A stretch of 64,000 nucleotides of DNA from Rhynchopus sp. YZ270_cl-10 (GCA_964035575.1 OZ037860.1:1016689-1080688); one strand, 5' to 3'; counted from the stretch's first letter, positions 1 through 10,484 are shown. The notes: a model not told the origin generated them from the sequence alone. A program made the numbers and translations.

Positions 1-2489
1 AACAAACCTGACACTCGAGTATGCAAACTCTCTTCAGTCGCAGCAGAGGTCTTTACCAAGGCTGTGTATTTGTCTTCTGATTGATGAAGATTCTCGAGGG
101 TTGCAAGAAGCTTGTTGCGTTCTGCGGTGACAGTGTTCAATGCGGTAGCATCCTGTGCCCTGGCAGACTCGGTATGCGCAGCGCTAACTTGCAAACGTTG
201 TAACTCCGCTTCGCAAGCCTCTAGAGCGTTTGCATGGTGTTCTTTAATTTGTGTGATTTCCTCTTCCTGCGCTGTGGCGTTCGCTTCGCAGCTGGCATGC
301 ACCTTGCGGAGCATGACAAGCTCTGCATCTTTGTGGCCTAACGTAAGGGACATATCTTCTGCCAGAGTTTCCGCCTGAATGCGAGCTGTCTGTGCAGACA
401 GAAGCGAGCGCTTCAGCTCAGCGGAGGCAAGCTCCGCTTCGGACAAAGCTGTCTGCTGACTTTGCACCGCCTCCTGCAGGCTGGTGTGCAGAGCTGAGAG
501 ACGCAACACCTCTACCGAAGCCTTGTCGCGCTCTGCCCGCATTTGGTCTGCACTGTCTGCAGACTGTTCTCTCGCCGCTTTTGCTTCTTGGAGCTGGGTT
601 GTGTATGTGTCCTCAAGTTTTGCGACCAAAAGCTCCTTATCCGCTACCTGATGTAAAGCTACCTCAAGCCTCGTGCGAATCTCCTGCAGCTCTGTTTCTG
701 TCTGCTCGAGGGCTGCCTTGAGCTTGGCGGTGTGCTCCTCTTTGGGGGATCTCTCGGAGAGTTTTTCTTGCAGCATTTCGTTGACCTGGGTGGTGATGGC
801 GTCTTCTTCGACACGGTGTTCTAGGGCAAGACAGCGGTTGCGGAGTTCCTCCATTTGTGCCGAAGCACTGCGTTTTTGTGAAGATGCTGCACTGATTTCA
901 CCGGCAACACGTTGTTCGAGGACGGACGCTGCGGTACGCACTGCGGTGAGCTCTTCTTCCACTTCTGCGCGCATACGACGTTCCTCTGCTACCCACTCCG
1001 CACCTCTCGCGGATGCTAGCTCCGCATTCTGCCTTGCTTCGTTCGCAACCCGCAACTCTTCTTCCAACGCTTCAAACCTTGCTAGCGCTGCCTCCGCCTG
1101 ATCCCCCTCTACCGTCGTCTTCAACGTAAGCAACTCTGTCTGCAACGATGCCAAATGGTTTTCCAATTCTACGGCTTCCTTCTGTTTTGCGCTGTGCTCC
1201 TTAAGACACTTCCGCAGATGGTCACGCTCAGCACGCAACACACCAAGGTCTGCTTCCATAGTGATGACACGCCCTGCAGACACACCGTTCTCTGTCTGCA
1301 TGCGAGAGAGTTCTTCTTCTAAGGGGGCAAGCATTTCGGTGACCCGGCCTTTTTCGCTTTGGAGTGTGCGTAGTTCGGAGCGGAGGCGGGATTGCTGTGC
1401 TTCAGCCTTGCTGGATTCTGCCTTCAGTCCTGCCACCTCAGCTTGGAGTTGCATCACCGCAGCGCAGTCGGGTCCACTTTGTTGCAGCTCTGCAAGGTGT
1501 TTCTTTACCCTTGCTAATTCCCTGGTAGCCTGCTGCGTTGCAGACCGCTGTCGTTCCAACTCCTTCCCCTGCCGTACACTGCTTGCCACCGCATCCTCCA
1601 GATCCCTTCGCAACTCCTCTGCCTGCTCTCTGCTTGCCTCTAGCTCTGCGGAGCTCTTTCCATTTCGTCCCATCTGCAGATCAACGTTTGCGTTCTCCAA
1701 GCCTAGAATCGCTGCCTTTGATACAATGTCCTTTTGTCGCAACTCTTCCACCTCTGCAAGGAGCGCAGCTGGAGTGCTAGACTTACTCTCTTCAAGCTGG
1801 GTGAGAAGGGTAGCACGGACTGCGTCGGCAGCAAGGAGAAGCGCAGCTTTGCTTCGAAGCTCCTCATTAAGCGAGGAGATGGTTTGCTGAAGCGCGTCTT
1901 CGTTTGCAGTAACAAGCTGCTGCCTTTGTGTCGCTTCTGCTAGACATTCACTTAGACGCGCCACTTCAGCAGAGTCCCCTTGCAATGCTGTGTTTGCCGC
2001 CTGCGTCATCCGTCTGTTCTCATTCCGTAATGCCTCGCATTCTGATGACAACAACGCTACCTCGGCACACACCTCATCCTTCGCCATGCGCAGTCTTGCC
2101 ACCTCTGTCCTCTCTTTGTCTAGAGCCTCTGCCATACACTGCTGCCCTGTTGCTAAGGTCTGCCGTTCTACACGAAGCTCATCAACTTCCATTTCGAATC
2201 CCTGTAAATGGCGTGTCAGACTCTCATTGTCGTAGGTCGCGCGGATGTGTTCTCGGATTAACTCGCCGTGGGCGGCTTTATATTCGGACACCTTTCTTCG
2301 GGCGGAGTCGGAGGTGTTGCTGGTAGCGGTGTTGTCCCCAGCCCGTAACGGCAGCACCTTGCTTATTCTCGAAGGTGACGCGATAGGTGCTGCCGGTGTC
2401 GCAGTCATCGCCACCGACACCACACTCCCTGGAGTCAAAACACTCTCCGGCAGCACATCCCCATACCCCACCATCCCATGCTCTCCCAT
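1..2489 (-). CDS. Giant coiled-coil protein (3' end outside window)
   Basis: An open frame of 829 codons starts at the ATG at 2489-2487 and is still open at position 1, so the C-terminus is missing. After about 75 Ser/Thr/Pro-rich residues the protein is almost entirely charged heptad-like sequence rich in Glu, Ala, Leu, Gln, Lys and Arg with few Gly or Pro, as in long coiled-coil scaffolds (golgin-, Rabaptin- or basal-body-type). I see no transmembrane segment, motor head or other catalytic motif. The start is supported by a pyrimidine-rich tract ending in CAG at 2520-2518, 28 nt upstream. The plus-strand frames across this stretch are antisense shadows of the Glu/Ala-rich codons. The particular family cannot be named, because coiled coils resemble each other by composition. 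Confidence 0.85.
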   Translation of the reverse strand, partial: MGEHGMVGYGDVLPESVLTPGSVVSVAMTATPAAPIASPSRISKVLPLRAGDNTATSNTSDSARRKVSEYKAAHGELIREHIRATYDNESLTRHLQGFEMEVDELRVERQTLATGQQCMAEALDKERTEVARLRMAKDEVCAEVALLSSECEALRNENRRMTQAANTALQGDSAEVARLSECLAEATQRQQLVTANEDALQQTISSLNEELRSKAALLLAADAVRATLLTQLEESKSSTPAALLAEVEELRQKDIVSKAAILGLENANVDLQMGRNGKSSAELEASREQAEELRRDLEDAVASSVRQGKELERQRSATQQATRELARVKKHLAELQQSGPDCAAVMQLQAEVAGLKAESSKAEAQQSRLRSELRTLQSEKGRVTEMLAPLEEELSRMQTENGVSAGRVITMEADLGVLRAERDHLRKCLKEHSAKQKEAVELENHLASLQTELLTLKTTVEGDQAEAALARFEALEEELRVANEARQNAELASARGAEWVAEERRMRAEVEEELTAVRTAASVLEQRVAGEISAASSQKRSASAQMEELRNRCLALEHRVEEDAITTQVNEMLQEKLSERSPKEEHTAKLKAALEQTETELQEIRTRLEVALHQVADKELLVAKLEDTYTTQLQEAKAAREQSADSADQMRAERDKASVEVLRLSALHTSLQEAVQSQQTALSEAELASAELKRSLLSAQTARIQAETLAEDMSLTLGHKDAELVMLRKVHASCEANATAQEEEITQIKEHHANALEACEAELQRLQVSAAHTESARAQDATALNTVTAERNKLLATLENLHQSEDKYTALVKTSAATEESLHTRVSGL

Positions 2490-2810
2490 AGAAACGCCCT
2501 TATGGGAAGCAGAGAGGCTGGGGGGAGGGAGAGGAGAGGAGGGGAAAATAGAGAAGAGCTACGAGTGCATAGACCAAAAAAAAAATGGTCTTTTTTTCTG
2601 TTTGGGGTGGTTTTTTTGGGGGGGTGGTGAGGGGAAGAAAAATAATCAAAGAAACGCTGTTAACAACTATGAAACTCTATAAAAAGGGGTACAGAAAAAA
2701 GAGGGGGAAAACAGAAACATAAACAGCTATAAAAAAGAGAGAATAATAATGATTAAATCATCGCAAAATGTTTTTTAATCATCCTAACAACCACTACCAC
2801 CGCCCCTTCT
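2490..2810. other. Intergenic, low-complexity A/G-rich
   Basis: This holds the 5' leader of the coiled-coil gene and the 3' region of the WW gene. On the minus strand the part next to the coiled-coil gene is strongly pyrimidine-rich and ends in the CAG acceptor at 2520-2518. The rest is A-rich runs. No further gene or RNA is visible. Confidence 0.7.
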
Positions 2811-5800
2811 CTACCTCAGCGACTCCGACCCCACTCTGTAGGAGCGGGTTGGGGAGGAGAGGTAGGGGGGGAGGCTGGATTCGTCGCTTGCTCTGGAGTC
2901 GCGGCGAGGGTAGAGGCCTGTGGTTGGACCACCTACACCGCCTACTCCCCCTCCTTGCGACAGCGTATCAAGCCCGCGGGGAAGACCTTCAGACAGACCC
3001 CTCCCAAGGTCGGTCGTAGCTGCGGAGAGAATGGAGCGTGATCTGAAGGCTCTGTCCTCAGCACGTTCCTGTAGTGTTTTTCTTGGTGGTGAGGTGTGTC
3101 GTGGTAGTGCAATGGGCGAGCCACCTGGACGTCGTGCGGCAGGCGCTACCTGGAGTAATTGAGAGGGGTCCATCCCCATCTCCTCAAGGAGGCGCGCTGC
3201 AGCCTCGTCAACATCGTCGCTGTAGATGCCGCCGTCGAACTCCGCATGGCAGCAGCTCAGCCCTGCAAACATGCTTTCCCATAAGGCATCCTGCTCAGAC
3301 CCCTTCTCCGCACTCTGCTCCAGTCGCCGCACCTCGCAGTAGTAGTAACTCCGCAGTGATTGGTACACAAGGTCGTGGAACCATGGGTCGTGAAACGTCG
3401 TGCGTGCCATCAAGTCCCGCATCCCATAAGGCAGCTTGTCCTTGTTCACACCAAGAATGTCTCGGATCTTCCCAGGAGGGCCATGCGGAGGTGGCATCCG
3501 TGGTGGAGAAGGCAGGCGTCGCAAAGAGGCAATATCAAAACACTCATCGTCTGAGTCGTCAGCGACGTCAGCAGGCTCGGGGTGTTTGTAGGTGGACTCA
3601 GGGGTCTGGTGTGGTGCCTGCGGCTCAAAGGCGCGTGAGGAGCGTCGTGAGTGTGCAAGAAACTGCTCGCGTGCGCTCAGAGTCGTCGGATGTGGCTTCT
3701 GGTGGAAGCTGCGGCTGTCGCTCTTGAGGCTTGCAGGCTCGTGGGCAGGGTCCGACCGCAGGTCAACAACAGTTTCTGTGCCGAGTGAGTTTGGTTGGTT
3801 GAGCGCCATTGGGAAAGGGGGTTCGTCTGGCAGTATCTGCGGAGTGGGAACTGCCGAGGCATGGGCGGAGGCATGAGCAGAAGCATGGGCAGAGACATGG
3901 GCAGAGGCAGGTGCAGAGACAGGTGCGGGTGCAGGAGAAGGTGCAGGAGCGGATGAGGCGGGTGTGTGTGGCTTGGACTCAGCCTGCTGCGATGGTACGT
4001 GGTGTGGTGTGAGGTGGCTTTGGCTTTGGCTTGGCTGGGGGCGGCTCTGCTGACTTTGATAGCTATGGTGGCTGTGGTGGCTGAGTTGGCTGTGGTGGCT
4101 GGCCTGGCTGATCACTGAGGTTGGGTTCATCATCATCTCGCCTGTGCCCTGCAACAGCGGCGACTTCTGCGGCATCTGCGAGTACGACTGCTCTGCGGAC
4201 ACCAAGGTCACAGACGGTGGGTTCGACATCTGCACGGAGGAGTACGACTGCAGCTCCACAGGGATGAACGAGGTCTGCTCCACGAGGCCGCCTTTCACCT
4301 CCGGCATCACGACGTTGGGCGACAGCTCTGGGAGGGTGAGTCTGTCGGCATCGGTGTCGCCTAGGTCTGTGACGGACGCCATGCCAGAGGGGAGGGATGT
4401 GCTTTCCGTCACGGCACTGACTGTTGTGGCGTGCACATACGGTGCCTCAGGCGGCGCCTGCGGGTTTGCTAAGGACTGCTCGTGCCCTGTGAGCTCTTGC
4501 GCCTCCCCTTGTACCTCTGAAAGGTTCTCCTGTTCAAGCAGCTTGCGCATTTCGTCGAGCTCCTTTGTGCGTGCAGCAACTTCGGCTTCACGCTTCTGCA
4601 GATCTTCTATGCGTCTGGTGTGTTCGAGGTCTTCCGACACTTGCGAGGGTGCTACGGGTGGGGTCACGGCTTGGGTGTAGGGCTGTGCTTGGGTGTAGGA
4701 CTTCTCGTGCACTGTGAGCGGTGTGTTCGAGGGCACATGCGGTGACGGAACGACGGGACTCTCTGCCCGTTGCGGTTGTACTGGCGGCATTGGCTGCACG
4801 GCCTGCACCGGCTGCACCGCCTGGACTGGTTGTGCTGGCTGTGACATCGGCACCACCTGCGGTGTTGGCTGCACCGACGCAGGCGGCCTTGCAAACGGCG
4901 TCCCCCCCATATCCCACGTCGTCTCCCCCGTCCCCTCATGCGCATAGTAGCACCTCTCCGCCTGCGGGTCCCATATCTCCATCCACGGCCCCTCCTTGCG
5001 GATCAAATTCTTGAGTGACGAATCTTCTGACTCACTTTCCTCTTCCTCCTCCTCCTCCTCCTCCTCTTCTTCCTCTTCCTCCTCCTCCGGATGCACCGGG
5101 CATGCTGGGTCATGCACCGGACACGAGGGAAGATCTAAATGGTCTGCAACGGAGTACACCCCATGCTGCTCAGGTGCCTGCTGCGAGTTGCGCTCCATCG
5201 TAGAGAGTGCAAGCTGTCCTGTAGCCACCTCTACCCTGAGACGCGCCATTTCATCCTGCAAGGAGAAGAGCTGTTGGGTGAGCGCAGCTTCCCGCTCTGC
5301 CCCTTGGCCTCCGGTACGTTCTTGGGCCTTCAGAGCTTTGACATCTCCTGCAAGCTTTGCGAGCTGCGTGACAAGCTTTGACCCCATTTGCCCCTGCACA
5401 TTAGGCATCGGTTGAACCACCTGCGGAACCATCATCTGCGGTGGAGGGCCTACCGGAAGAACTGGTGGCAGATGTAATGGCATTGCCTGAAAGGGTTCCG
5501 GCATGCCTGGCAATTCAATGGGGTGTTGCGGAATTTGGGGCGGCGGGAGTCTCCTGGCCACCACCTCCACCTCATCCTGCGGAAGAGAAGAGGTGGGCAC
5601 TGCCTTTGGCACAGCAGCCTTCTTCGGTTCTTCGATGTCCACGTAAACAGAGGAAAGCCGTTCCAACCCAAGCTTCGCTGGGGACAATGATATATCCAAC
5701 CTCGCCCCCTTCTGCCTTCCATTCTCTCCAGTCCCCCGAAAGAAAACAAGATTCCCCATCCCACGCCGTCCCTTCAGCTTCTCAGCCTCCTCCCTCCCCA

Positions 5801-5927
5801 GTACCGTCTCCAAAAGGCGACTCTTCTGTACACCTTCTGATCCTAATGGCATCTGTTTTTCGACTGTCCACACCATGTTTCCTGTCGTCTTTAAAATCGC
5901 AGGGTTCCCACATATTGTGAGGATCAT
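2811..5927 (-). CDS. Proline/glutamine-rich WW-domain protein, 1038 aa
   Basis: Single open frame, ATG at 5927-5925. Residues 313-343 form a WW domain: an opening Trp at 315 with a second at 319, an aromatic YYAH strand, and the closing TTWD. Just before it lies an acidic run of 17 Glu (about 281-297). Residues 200-245 look coiled-coil. The centre (350-800) is low-complexity Pro/Gln/Val/Ser/His with repeated QPVQAV and SAHA patterns. A better ordered, probably conserved patch lies near 840-940 (KIRDILGV, PYGMRDL, WFHDL). WW domains bind proline-rich ligands, so an adaptor or scaffold role is likely; the family is not recognised. A CAG acceptor after a pyrimidine tract lies at 5943-5941, leaving a 13-nt leader. 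The many overlapping frames are compositional shadows. Confidence 0.85.
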   Translation of the reverse strand: MILTICGNPAILKTTGNMVWTVEKQMPLGSEGVQKSRLLETVLGREEAEKLKGRRGMGNLVFFRGTGENGRQKGARLDISLSPAKLGLERLSSVYVDIEEPKKAAVPKAVPTSSLPQDEVEVVARRLPPPQIPQHPIELPGMPEPFQAMPLHLPPVLPVGPPPQMMVPQVVQPMPNVQGQMGSKLVTQLAKLAGDVKALKAQERTGGQGAEREAALTQQLFSLQDEMARLRVEVATGQLALSTMERNSQQAPEQHGVYSVADHLDLPSCPVHDPACPVHPEEEEEEEEEEEEEEEEESESEDSSLKNLIRKEGPWMEIWDPQAERCYYAHEGTGETTWDMGGTPFARPPASVQPTPQVVPMSQPAQPVQAVQPVQAVQPMPPVQPQRAESPVVPSPHVPSNTPLTVHEKSYTQAQPYTQAVTPPVAPSQVSEDLEHTRRIEDLQKREAEVAARTKELDEMRKLLEQENLSEVQGEAQELTGHEQSLANPQAPPEAPYVHATTVSAVTESTSLPSGMASVTDLGDTDADRLTLPELSPNVVMPEVKGGLVEQTSFIPVELQSYSSVQMSNPPSVTLVSAEQSYSQMPQKSPLLQGTGEMMMNPTSVISQASHHSQLSHHSHHSYQSQQSRPQPSQSQSHLTPHHVPSQQAESKPHTPASSAPAPSPAPAPVSAPASAHVSAHASAHASAHASAVPTPQILPDEPPFPMALNQPNSLGTETVVDLRSDPAHEPASLKSDSRSFHQKPHPTTLSAREQFLAHSRRSSRAFEPQAPHQTPESTYKHPEPADVADDSDDECFDIASLRRLPSPPRMPPPHGPPGKIRDILGVNKDKLPYGMRDLMARTTFHDPWFHDLVYQSLRSYYYCEVRRLEQSAEKGSEQDALWESMFAGLSCCHAEFDGGIYSDDVDEAAARLLEEMGMDPSQLLQVAPAARRPGGSPIALPRHTSPPRKTLQERAEDRAFRSRSILSAATTDLGRGLSEGLPRGLDTLSQGGGVGGVGGPTTGLYPRRDSRASDESSLPPYLSSPTRSYRVGSESLR

Positions 5928-6555
5928 TTTATTTAAGGCCCTGAAGGTGGATGAAATGAGGGGTGTTAAAAAAGGGGGAAATAAAGGTGAGGATATTGTT
6001 TCAAAATGCGCGTAGACATTCTGTGGGTTATCGAAAACCCCCCCGGAGTGCTAAAATAGCCACTATTAAGCTGATTGACGTGGGCCATTTTTCACTTATC
6101 ACCACTAATCTCCACCGATCACCACCGATTACCATGGATCACCACCGACCAATGGTCACCGTCAATCAGCCTAACTATTAGAAAGGGAAGGGGAAATCGG
6201 TTGTTTTGTCATAAGGTAATGAGAAGAAAAAAATGTGAGACATCGAACGATATCGAGAAAAACCCCAATCTGATTTGCTTTTTTTTACTTCCTTTTTTTT
6301 GTTCTGGCCGTCTTCCTCCACGATACGATCAAAAAAAAATATAATAAAAAAAAGGGGGTACAAGGAGGAGAAGGAAAACCCAAAAAAGGGGAGGAATAAG
6401 CCTCCCTTTCTTCTCCCATTTGATAAAAAAAAAAAAGGGATTCTGCGGAAAATAAAAACCCTGATGACAAAAACCCCCCAAACCCCTCCTCCTCCTCCTC
6501 TCTCACCCCCACACAAATACCCTCCCCCTCATAAAAAAAAAAAAAAAAAATGAGT
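5928..6555. other. Intergenic, homopolymer-rich
   Basis: Contains the leader and acceptor tract of the WW gene (5928-5975) and then long A, T and C runs up to the stop of RPL12. At 6095-6165 a short repeated word (CACCACCGATCACC-like) occurs several times. No coding or RNA gene was recognised. Confidence 0.6.
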
Positions 6556-7053
6556 CTATTTCTCAGGGACGTCGACCTCACCGTCGTCGATTCTCTCCTG
6601 GATGACGGAGGGGTGCTCACCGTCAACGGTGCATCCGATGGAGACTGCCGTTCCGAGGATCTCCTTGGTGCAGAGCGCAAGGGTGCGAGCCATGGAGGTA
6701 GGCCACATGGTGCGGGCAATCTCGATGACCTCGTCGAGGGAGATGTTGCCGTCGTGCTTGATGTTCTTCACCTTCTTTCTGTCCCTCGGGGGCTCCTTAA
6801 GCGCCTTGATCAGAAGCGACGATGCAGACGGCACAACAGACACGGTTGCCTGCCTGTTCTTCACGGTCAGCTTCACGGTGATCTTCAGTCCCTTCCACTC
6901 CTTGGTGTTCTTCATGATGTCATCACCCACCTTCTTGGCAGGCAGACCAAGGGGACCGACCTTGGGTGCGAGCGACGCTGCTGCCGGGGGCTCTCCTCCG
7001 ACGGCACGCAGGCAGACGATCTTCACCTCGTTGGGGTCGTTCTTCGGCGGCAT
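6556..7053 (-). CDS. RPL12: 60S ribosomal protein L12 (uL11)
   Basis: A complete 165-residue frame, the usual length of eukaryotic RPL12. It has the family signatures near the N-terminus ([12 protein letters not shown]), the [18 protein letters not shown] segment joining the two domains, and the C-terminal [13 protein letters not shown] rRNA-binding helix region. uL11 binds the GTPase-associated centre of large-subunit rRNA at the base of the ribosomal stalk. The ATG at 7053-7051 gives the canonical MPPK start. Upstream on the coding strand is a strong pyrimidine tract ending in CAG at 7088-7086, leaving a 32-nt leader. No intron is present. This is the firmest identification in the window. 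Confidence 0.98.
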   Translation of the reverse strand: MPPKNDPNEVKIVCLRAVGGEPPAAASLAPKVGPLGLPAKKVGDDIMKNTKEWKGLKITVKLTVKNRQATVSVVPSASSLLIKALKEPPRDRKKVKNIKHDGNISLDEVIEIARTMWPTSMARTLALCTKEILGTAVSIGCTVDGEHPSVIQERIDDGEVDVPEK

Positions 7054-7125
7054 TTCTTAGCTTTTTGTTTGTGTTTTTCTTTTGCCTGAAAAAAGAAAAA
7101 TGATGGAAGAAGGATGGAAAGGAGA
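7054..7125 (-). promoter_or_regulatory. Polypyrimidine tract and 3' splice acceptor before RPL12
   Basis: Read on the minus strand, a run rich in C and T (CCATCC, CTTCTTCC, TTTTTCTTTTTTCAG) ends in CAG at 7088-7086, 32 nt before the RPL12 ATG. There is no upstream coding exon in this stretch, so it is either a trans-splice acceptor or the end of a 5'-UTR intron. Similar tracts precede at least eight other genes here. Confidence 0.55.
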
Positions 7126-7862
7126 TGCTTTAAATGAGAAGAGGAGAGGAGGAGGGAAGAGGAGATAGGGAGGGGAGAAACAAAGTGATGCATAGATTTT
7201 ATATAAACCCAGGGAGGCTGATGTTCTGCCTTAAAAAAAACTGCCTGAATTATGTCTTTTTTTTTCCTTGGTCACTCTCAGAGGCTCGTGTGGGGTACCA
7301 AAAAAACCCCGATTTCCCCCCCAAGAATTATCATTTTTTTGGGCTTGACCGCAATTCTGCTTGGTAAAAACCTAGTCAGGCTGACCAGGATTTACCCCCC
7401 TAGATAAGCCCCTGATTTGCTTTTTGCTTTTTTGCTTTTTTTGTTTCCTCTTTTTTTTGAAAAATCGTCAGAATAGTGGTAACAGGTTTGTGCAAATATC
7501 CACTTTTTCCTCTTTTCTTTTTCCCCCACTCCTTTTTCTTTTTTTTTTGTGACAACCCGTTGTGCAACTGAGCTGGTTTGCCATGTCACTTGAGGGAAGT
7601 CGGGTGGATGGTTATGTAGATGGGGCAATAAAAAAAATCTGGTGCAAAAAATAAGGCAAAAAAAAAAAGTAAAAGCGCGAAGACATCGATATCCTTTTTG
7701 TCAACAAAAAATACACACACAGAAACACATAGATAGGTTAGAAATCAAAAAAGATATCACGACCAAAAAAAAAAAAGGGTGGGGAAAAGGATGACTTTGA
7801 TAAAGGTTAGGGAGGGAAGGGGGAAAGGGGGCGGGAGGGGGGACAAAGCAACAATCTCATGA
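7126..7862. other. Intergenic, no gene seen
   Basis: A/T-rich spacer with many homopolymers between RPL12 and the 3' exon of the C9orf85-like gene. No frame with convincing protein composition, no tRNA-like fold and no mobile-element ends were seen. Confidence 0.6.
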
Positions 7863-8745
7863 TCAATCTTCTTCTTCGGAATCGCTTATGACTTCGTCTG
7901 AGTCCTCATCTGATTCTGCTGATTCTCTCTTCTCTTTCGGTGTGGGAACGGGCCTGGTGGGGATGTTTTTTGTTGAAAAAAGACAAATTCATTCATTACT
8001 TCAGCAAAAAAATAGTAAGTATTAAAGGGTGCAATATATACTGAAAAAAGAATTAAAAAATTGAGCAAATGAACTGCAGTCTCCGTTCGTTTTCAATTCA
8101 ATAATGCAGATACAAACACGGAGTCACAATAGACAAAAAAATAAATAAAAAAAAAAAAAGGGGGGAGAAATTGAAAGTGCAAACGCCTCACCGTTTGTTT
8201 AAAAATTGGAGAAAATGCGGATTTGATGTGTAGTGGGGTTTTGTATACCTCTCTCCACCTTGTGCAACCCGTGCCTTTCTCTTCTGCCCCTTTTCCACAA
8301 GGGCTTCTGCTTCTGCGAGCTCACCCTTTTCGAATTTACGTTCTGCGGAACGCTTGTAACGTTCTGGGAGGTCTGAGATTGCGCGCTTGAGCTCCTTTTC
8401 ACGCTGCATTCTGATGACTTCATCTTCTGGTATCGCGTAGGGGCGTTCGCATTTTGCACAGAGTTTGCGTGCACACGCACAGTCCTGGCAGAGACTGTGG
8501 TGAGGGCGGCCGATCTTTCTCAACCCACACAAATGGCATTTCCCCGGCTTCTCACTCAGCTTGTATTTCCCGTATTTCTTCCGCCATGTCAAAATATCGA
8601 CACATTTTTCGCACGTCAAATCAAGCCATCCCAAAGCCTCCACCATAGCATCTGTCACCTTAAGCCCTTCCTGATGCTTATGTGCCACCCATGCTGTACT
8701 GTTGCAATGGGTCCCTGTCTTCATCTTCTTTGCGTGGGGTGCCAT
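7863..8745 (-). CDS. C9orf85-like zinc-ribbon protein (DUF2039), two exons
   Basis: Exon 1 is 8745-8249 and exon 2 is 7953-7863, joined across a GTATAC...CACCAG intron (8248-7954) to give 195 residues. Four cysteine pairs or clusters (45/48, 70/73, 86/89/91, 96/99) with WRKKYGKYK between the first two match the C9orf85/DUF2039 family, whose human member has the same order (CxxC, WRVKYSKYK, CxxC, CxxCxC, CxxC). The family is a conserved eukaryotic zinc-binding protein of poorly known function. Exon 2 adds an acidic tail (SDEDSDE...SEEED). Without the intron the frame would end in a non-acidic tail at 8188. The ATG at 8745-8743 is preferred because the codon four earlier in frame is TTG. Confidence 0.85.
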
Positions 8746-8912
8746 GTTAGGTTGCAAGAAAAAGGTGGTGTAAGAGAAAGGGGGAAAGAGGCTTGTGTGT
8801 GGGGTGCAGTCGCGGTGTGTTTAGTGTATTGTCTGTGGAAGGGTTTATGTTGTGTTGTTCGTTGTTTATCATCTTATCAGAATGATTTTATGCATGCAAT
8901 GGCAGCTTTTTT
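8746..8912. other. Short intergenic region
   Basis: Leader of the C9orf85-like gene; pyrimidine-rich on the minus strand close to the ATG, but no clear CAG acceptor is visible within 40 nt. Confidence 0.4.
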
Positions 8913-9430
8913 TTGAAAAAGGCAGGAGTGGCGAAAAGAGTCGCCCTATTAGGGCTAGAGAGTGATGCAGCTGACCTCGGCAAGCACCGCAGTGGTTTGC
9001 ACCACACAGCGACCATGCTTGACGAAGGCGAAGTAGTGGAACACATCCTCTACGCTGCTGTCAAAGCGAAAGAGAAAGAGAAGGAGTCAAAGCGAAAGAG
9101 AAGCTTCAACCTACGACAGCCGTAGAGGCCGTTGCGGAGCGTTTGAACTCCGACAATTGGGAGAGGAACACGAGGGAAGCGAACACACAGATCGCGGAAG
9201 CGTACGAAGAATAACGAATCGACGATAAGAATCGTCGAAAACGGAAACAATCAGGTTCTACGAACCTGCACATCGGCGACACCGCAGAGGAAAAAGGCTC
9301 TCAACCAATTTCGACTTGGCTGACGAGGGCATGGATGCAGCTGGCACTAGGTAGGAACTACTTTCAGACAGAAATATGGAGCGAAGAGGAGGAAGAGGAG
9401 GTCAATCGTGGAGAATTTCTCTGTCTTTCC
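8913..9430 (+). pseudogene. Decayed coding fragment, plus strand
   Basis: This stretch has coding-like composition on the plus strand: a charged segment (about 8913-9125) followed, in another frame, by a segment with residues such as VAERLNSDNWERN, then ISTWLTRAWMQLALG and an acidic patch. It is interrupted at least twice, so it is not an intact gene. It is the only coding-like plus-strand stretch lying between confidently called minus-strand genes, and it sits beside a hAT-like insertion. I do not recognise the family; a worn transposon protein or a dead host gene are both possible. Confidence 0.4.
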
Positions 9431-9627
9431 AAAAAAAAGATCGGGCTTTTGTTTGTGCGCTCAAAGCCGGAAAACAAAAAGGTGAAAAAATTGTGTTAAA
9501 CTGAAGTACGGTTGTTGTGGTTAATTGAGTACTCAAAAAGAAACAAGCGAGCTTCTGTCTTTTTCAATCCGTTTTGCTTGCCCTGCAGCGCTGCTTCCAA
9601 TCTTTTTAGAATTGACAACAAGTTGTT

Positions 9628-10177
9628 CAGGGAAATAGCTCCATATACCGAATTATGCGACATCGCATAATTCTGGATTTTTGGGGGAAAAAAAAAAAAA
9701 AAAAAGAGGGGATTTTTGGGCACTTTTGGGGGCCCCTCGCCCGACCCCCAGATCTCCCAGATGACTGGAATGATGGAATCTTAAATTTTTCGCTCGCTCT
9801 GCTTGCAGAGGTACCGTACCCCTTATTTTTTTTTTTGCCTGCGGCGCCATTTTCCTTTTTTGCTCCGCAAAAAAGGGGTTTGTTGAGTGACTGTGTGGTT
9901 GTAAACCAGCATTTTTACACCGTACCCTATTTTTTTTTCGCCTGCGGCGCCATTTATTTTTTCCCATACGGTTAGTGGAACGTAAGGTGCAAGACCAAGC
10001 TCCGTAATAAGGGATTGCATTCCGTTTTTTTTTTTTGTTATCTCGCAATTTGACCTTTCGCCTCTCCACTCAGGGAGGCTTGCGCGAAGCGCGCAACGAC
10101 CGCTTTCGACCGGGCGAAAAAAAAATTTCGTTTTCGCATAATTCCTGATTTTGGAGGAAAACCAAGCTATTTCCCTG
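9628..10177. mobile_element. hAT-like non-autonomous DNA transposon, 550 bp
   Basis: The ends are a 13-bp perfect terminal inverted repeat: CAGGGAAATAGCT at 9628-9640 and its complement at 10165-10177. Both sides carry the same 8-bp word AAGTTGTT (9620-9627 and 10178-10185), a target-site duplication. CAGGG-type ends plus 8-bp duplications are the hallmark of the hAT superfamily. Subterminal inverted copies of GAATTATGCGA occur at both ends, and inside are two copies of CCTGCGGCGCCATTT, each preceded by ACCGTACC, likely transposase-binding repeats. No transposase frame is present, so it depends on an element elsewhere. The intact duplication suggests a fairly recent insertion. Confidence 0.85.
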
Positions 10178-10190
10178 AAGTTGTTTTATC

Positions 10191-10221
<31 letters not shown>

Positions 10222-10484
10222 AGAGTTGAATAGTAGTGCCCGGATCACACACATCCACAAAGAAATCCCTTGCCTGCACCTCACCTATTACAGAGTAAAG
10301 GTGTGTCGTTTCATGTTTCATCTTAGATGGGTATGGGCCTTTTGTAGTATCCCGCATCCTTTAGAATAGAATATCAGAATATTCGGGAGAATGGCCAGCA
10401 AGAAGGTTCTGAAACGCAGCTGTCCTTCACCAACCTGCAGAGGTTGGTGTGGTTTTTTCCGTTTTGAATAATATGAGTGAAACC

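Noticed and set aside
112-2326. Plus-strand Ser/Ala/Cys-rich frames
   Set aside because: They lie opposite an uninterrupted 829-codon coiled-coil frame and have the composition expected for the reverse of Glu/Ala/Leu codons.
3074-5920. Plus-strand frames over the WW-domain gene, including a poly-Ser run
   Set aside because: The poly-Ser is the antisense of the poly-Glu stretch. Only the minus frame has a recognisable domain and an acceptor site.
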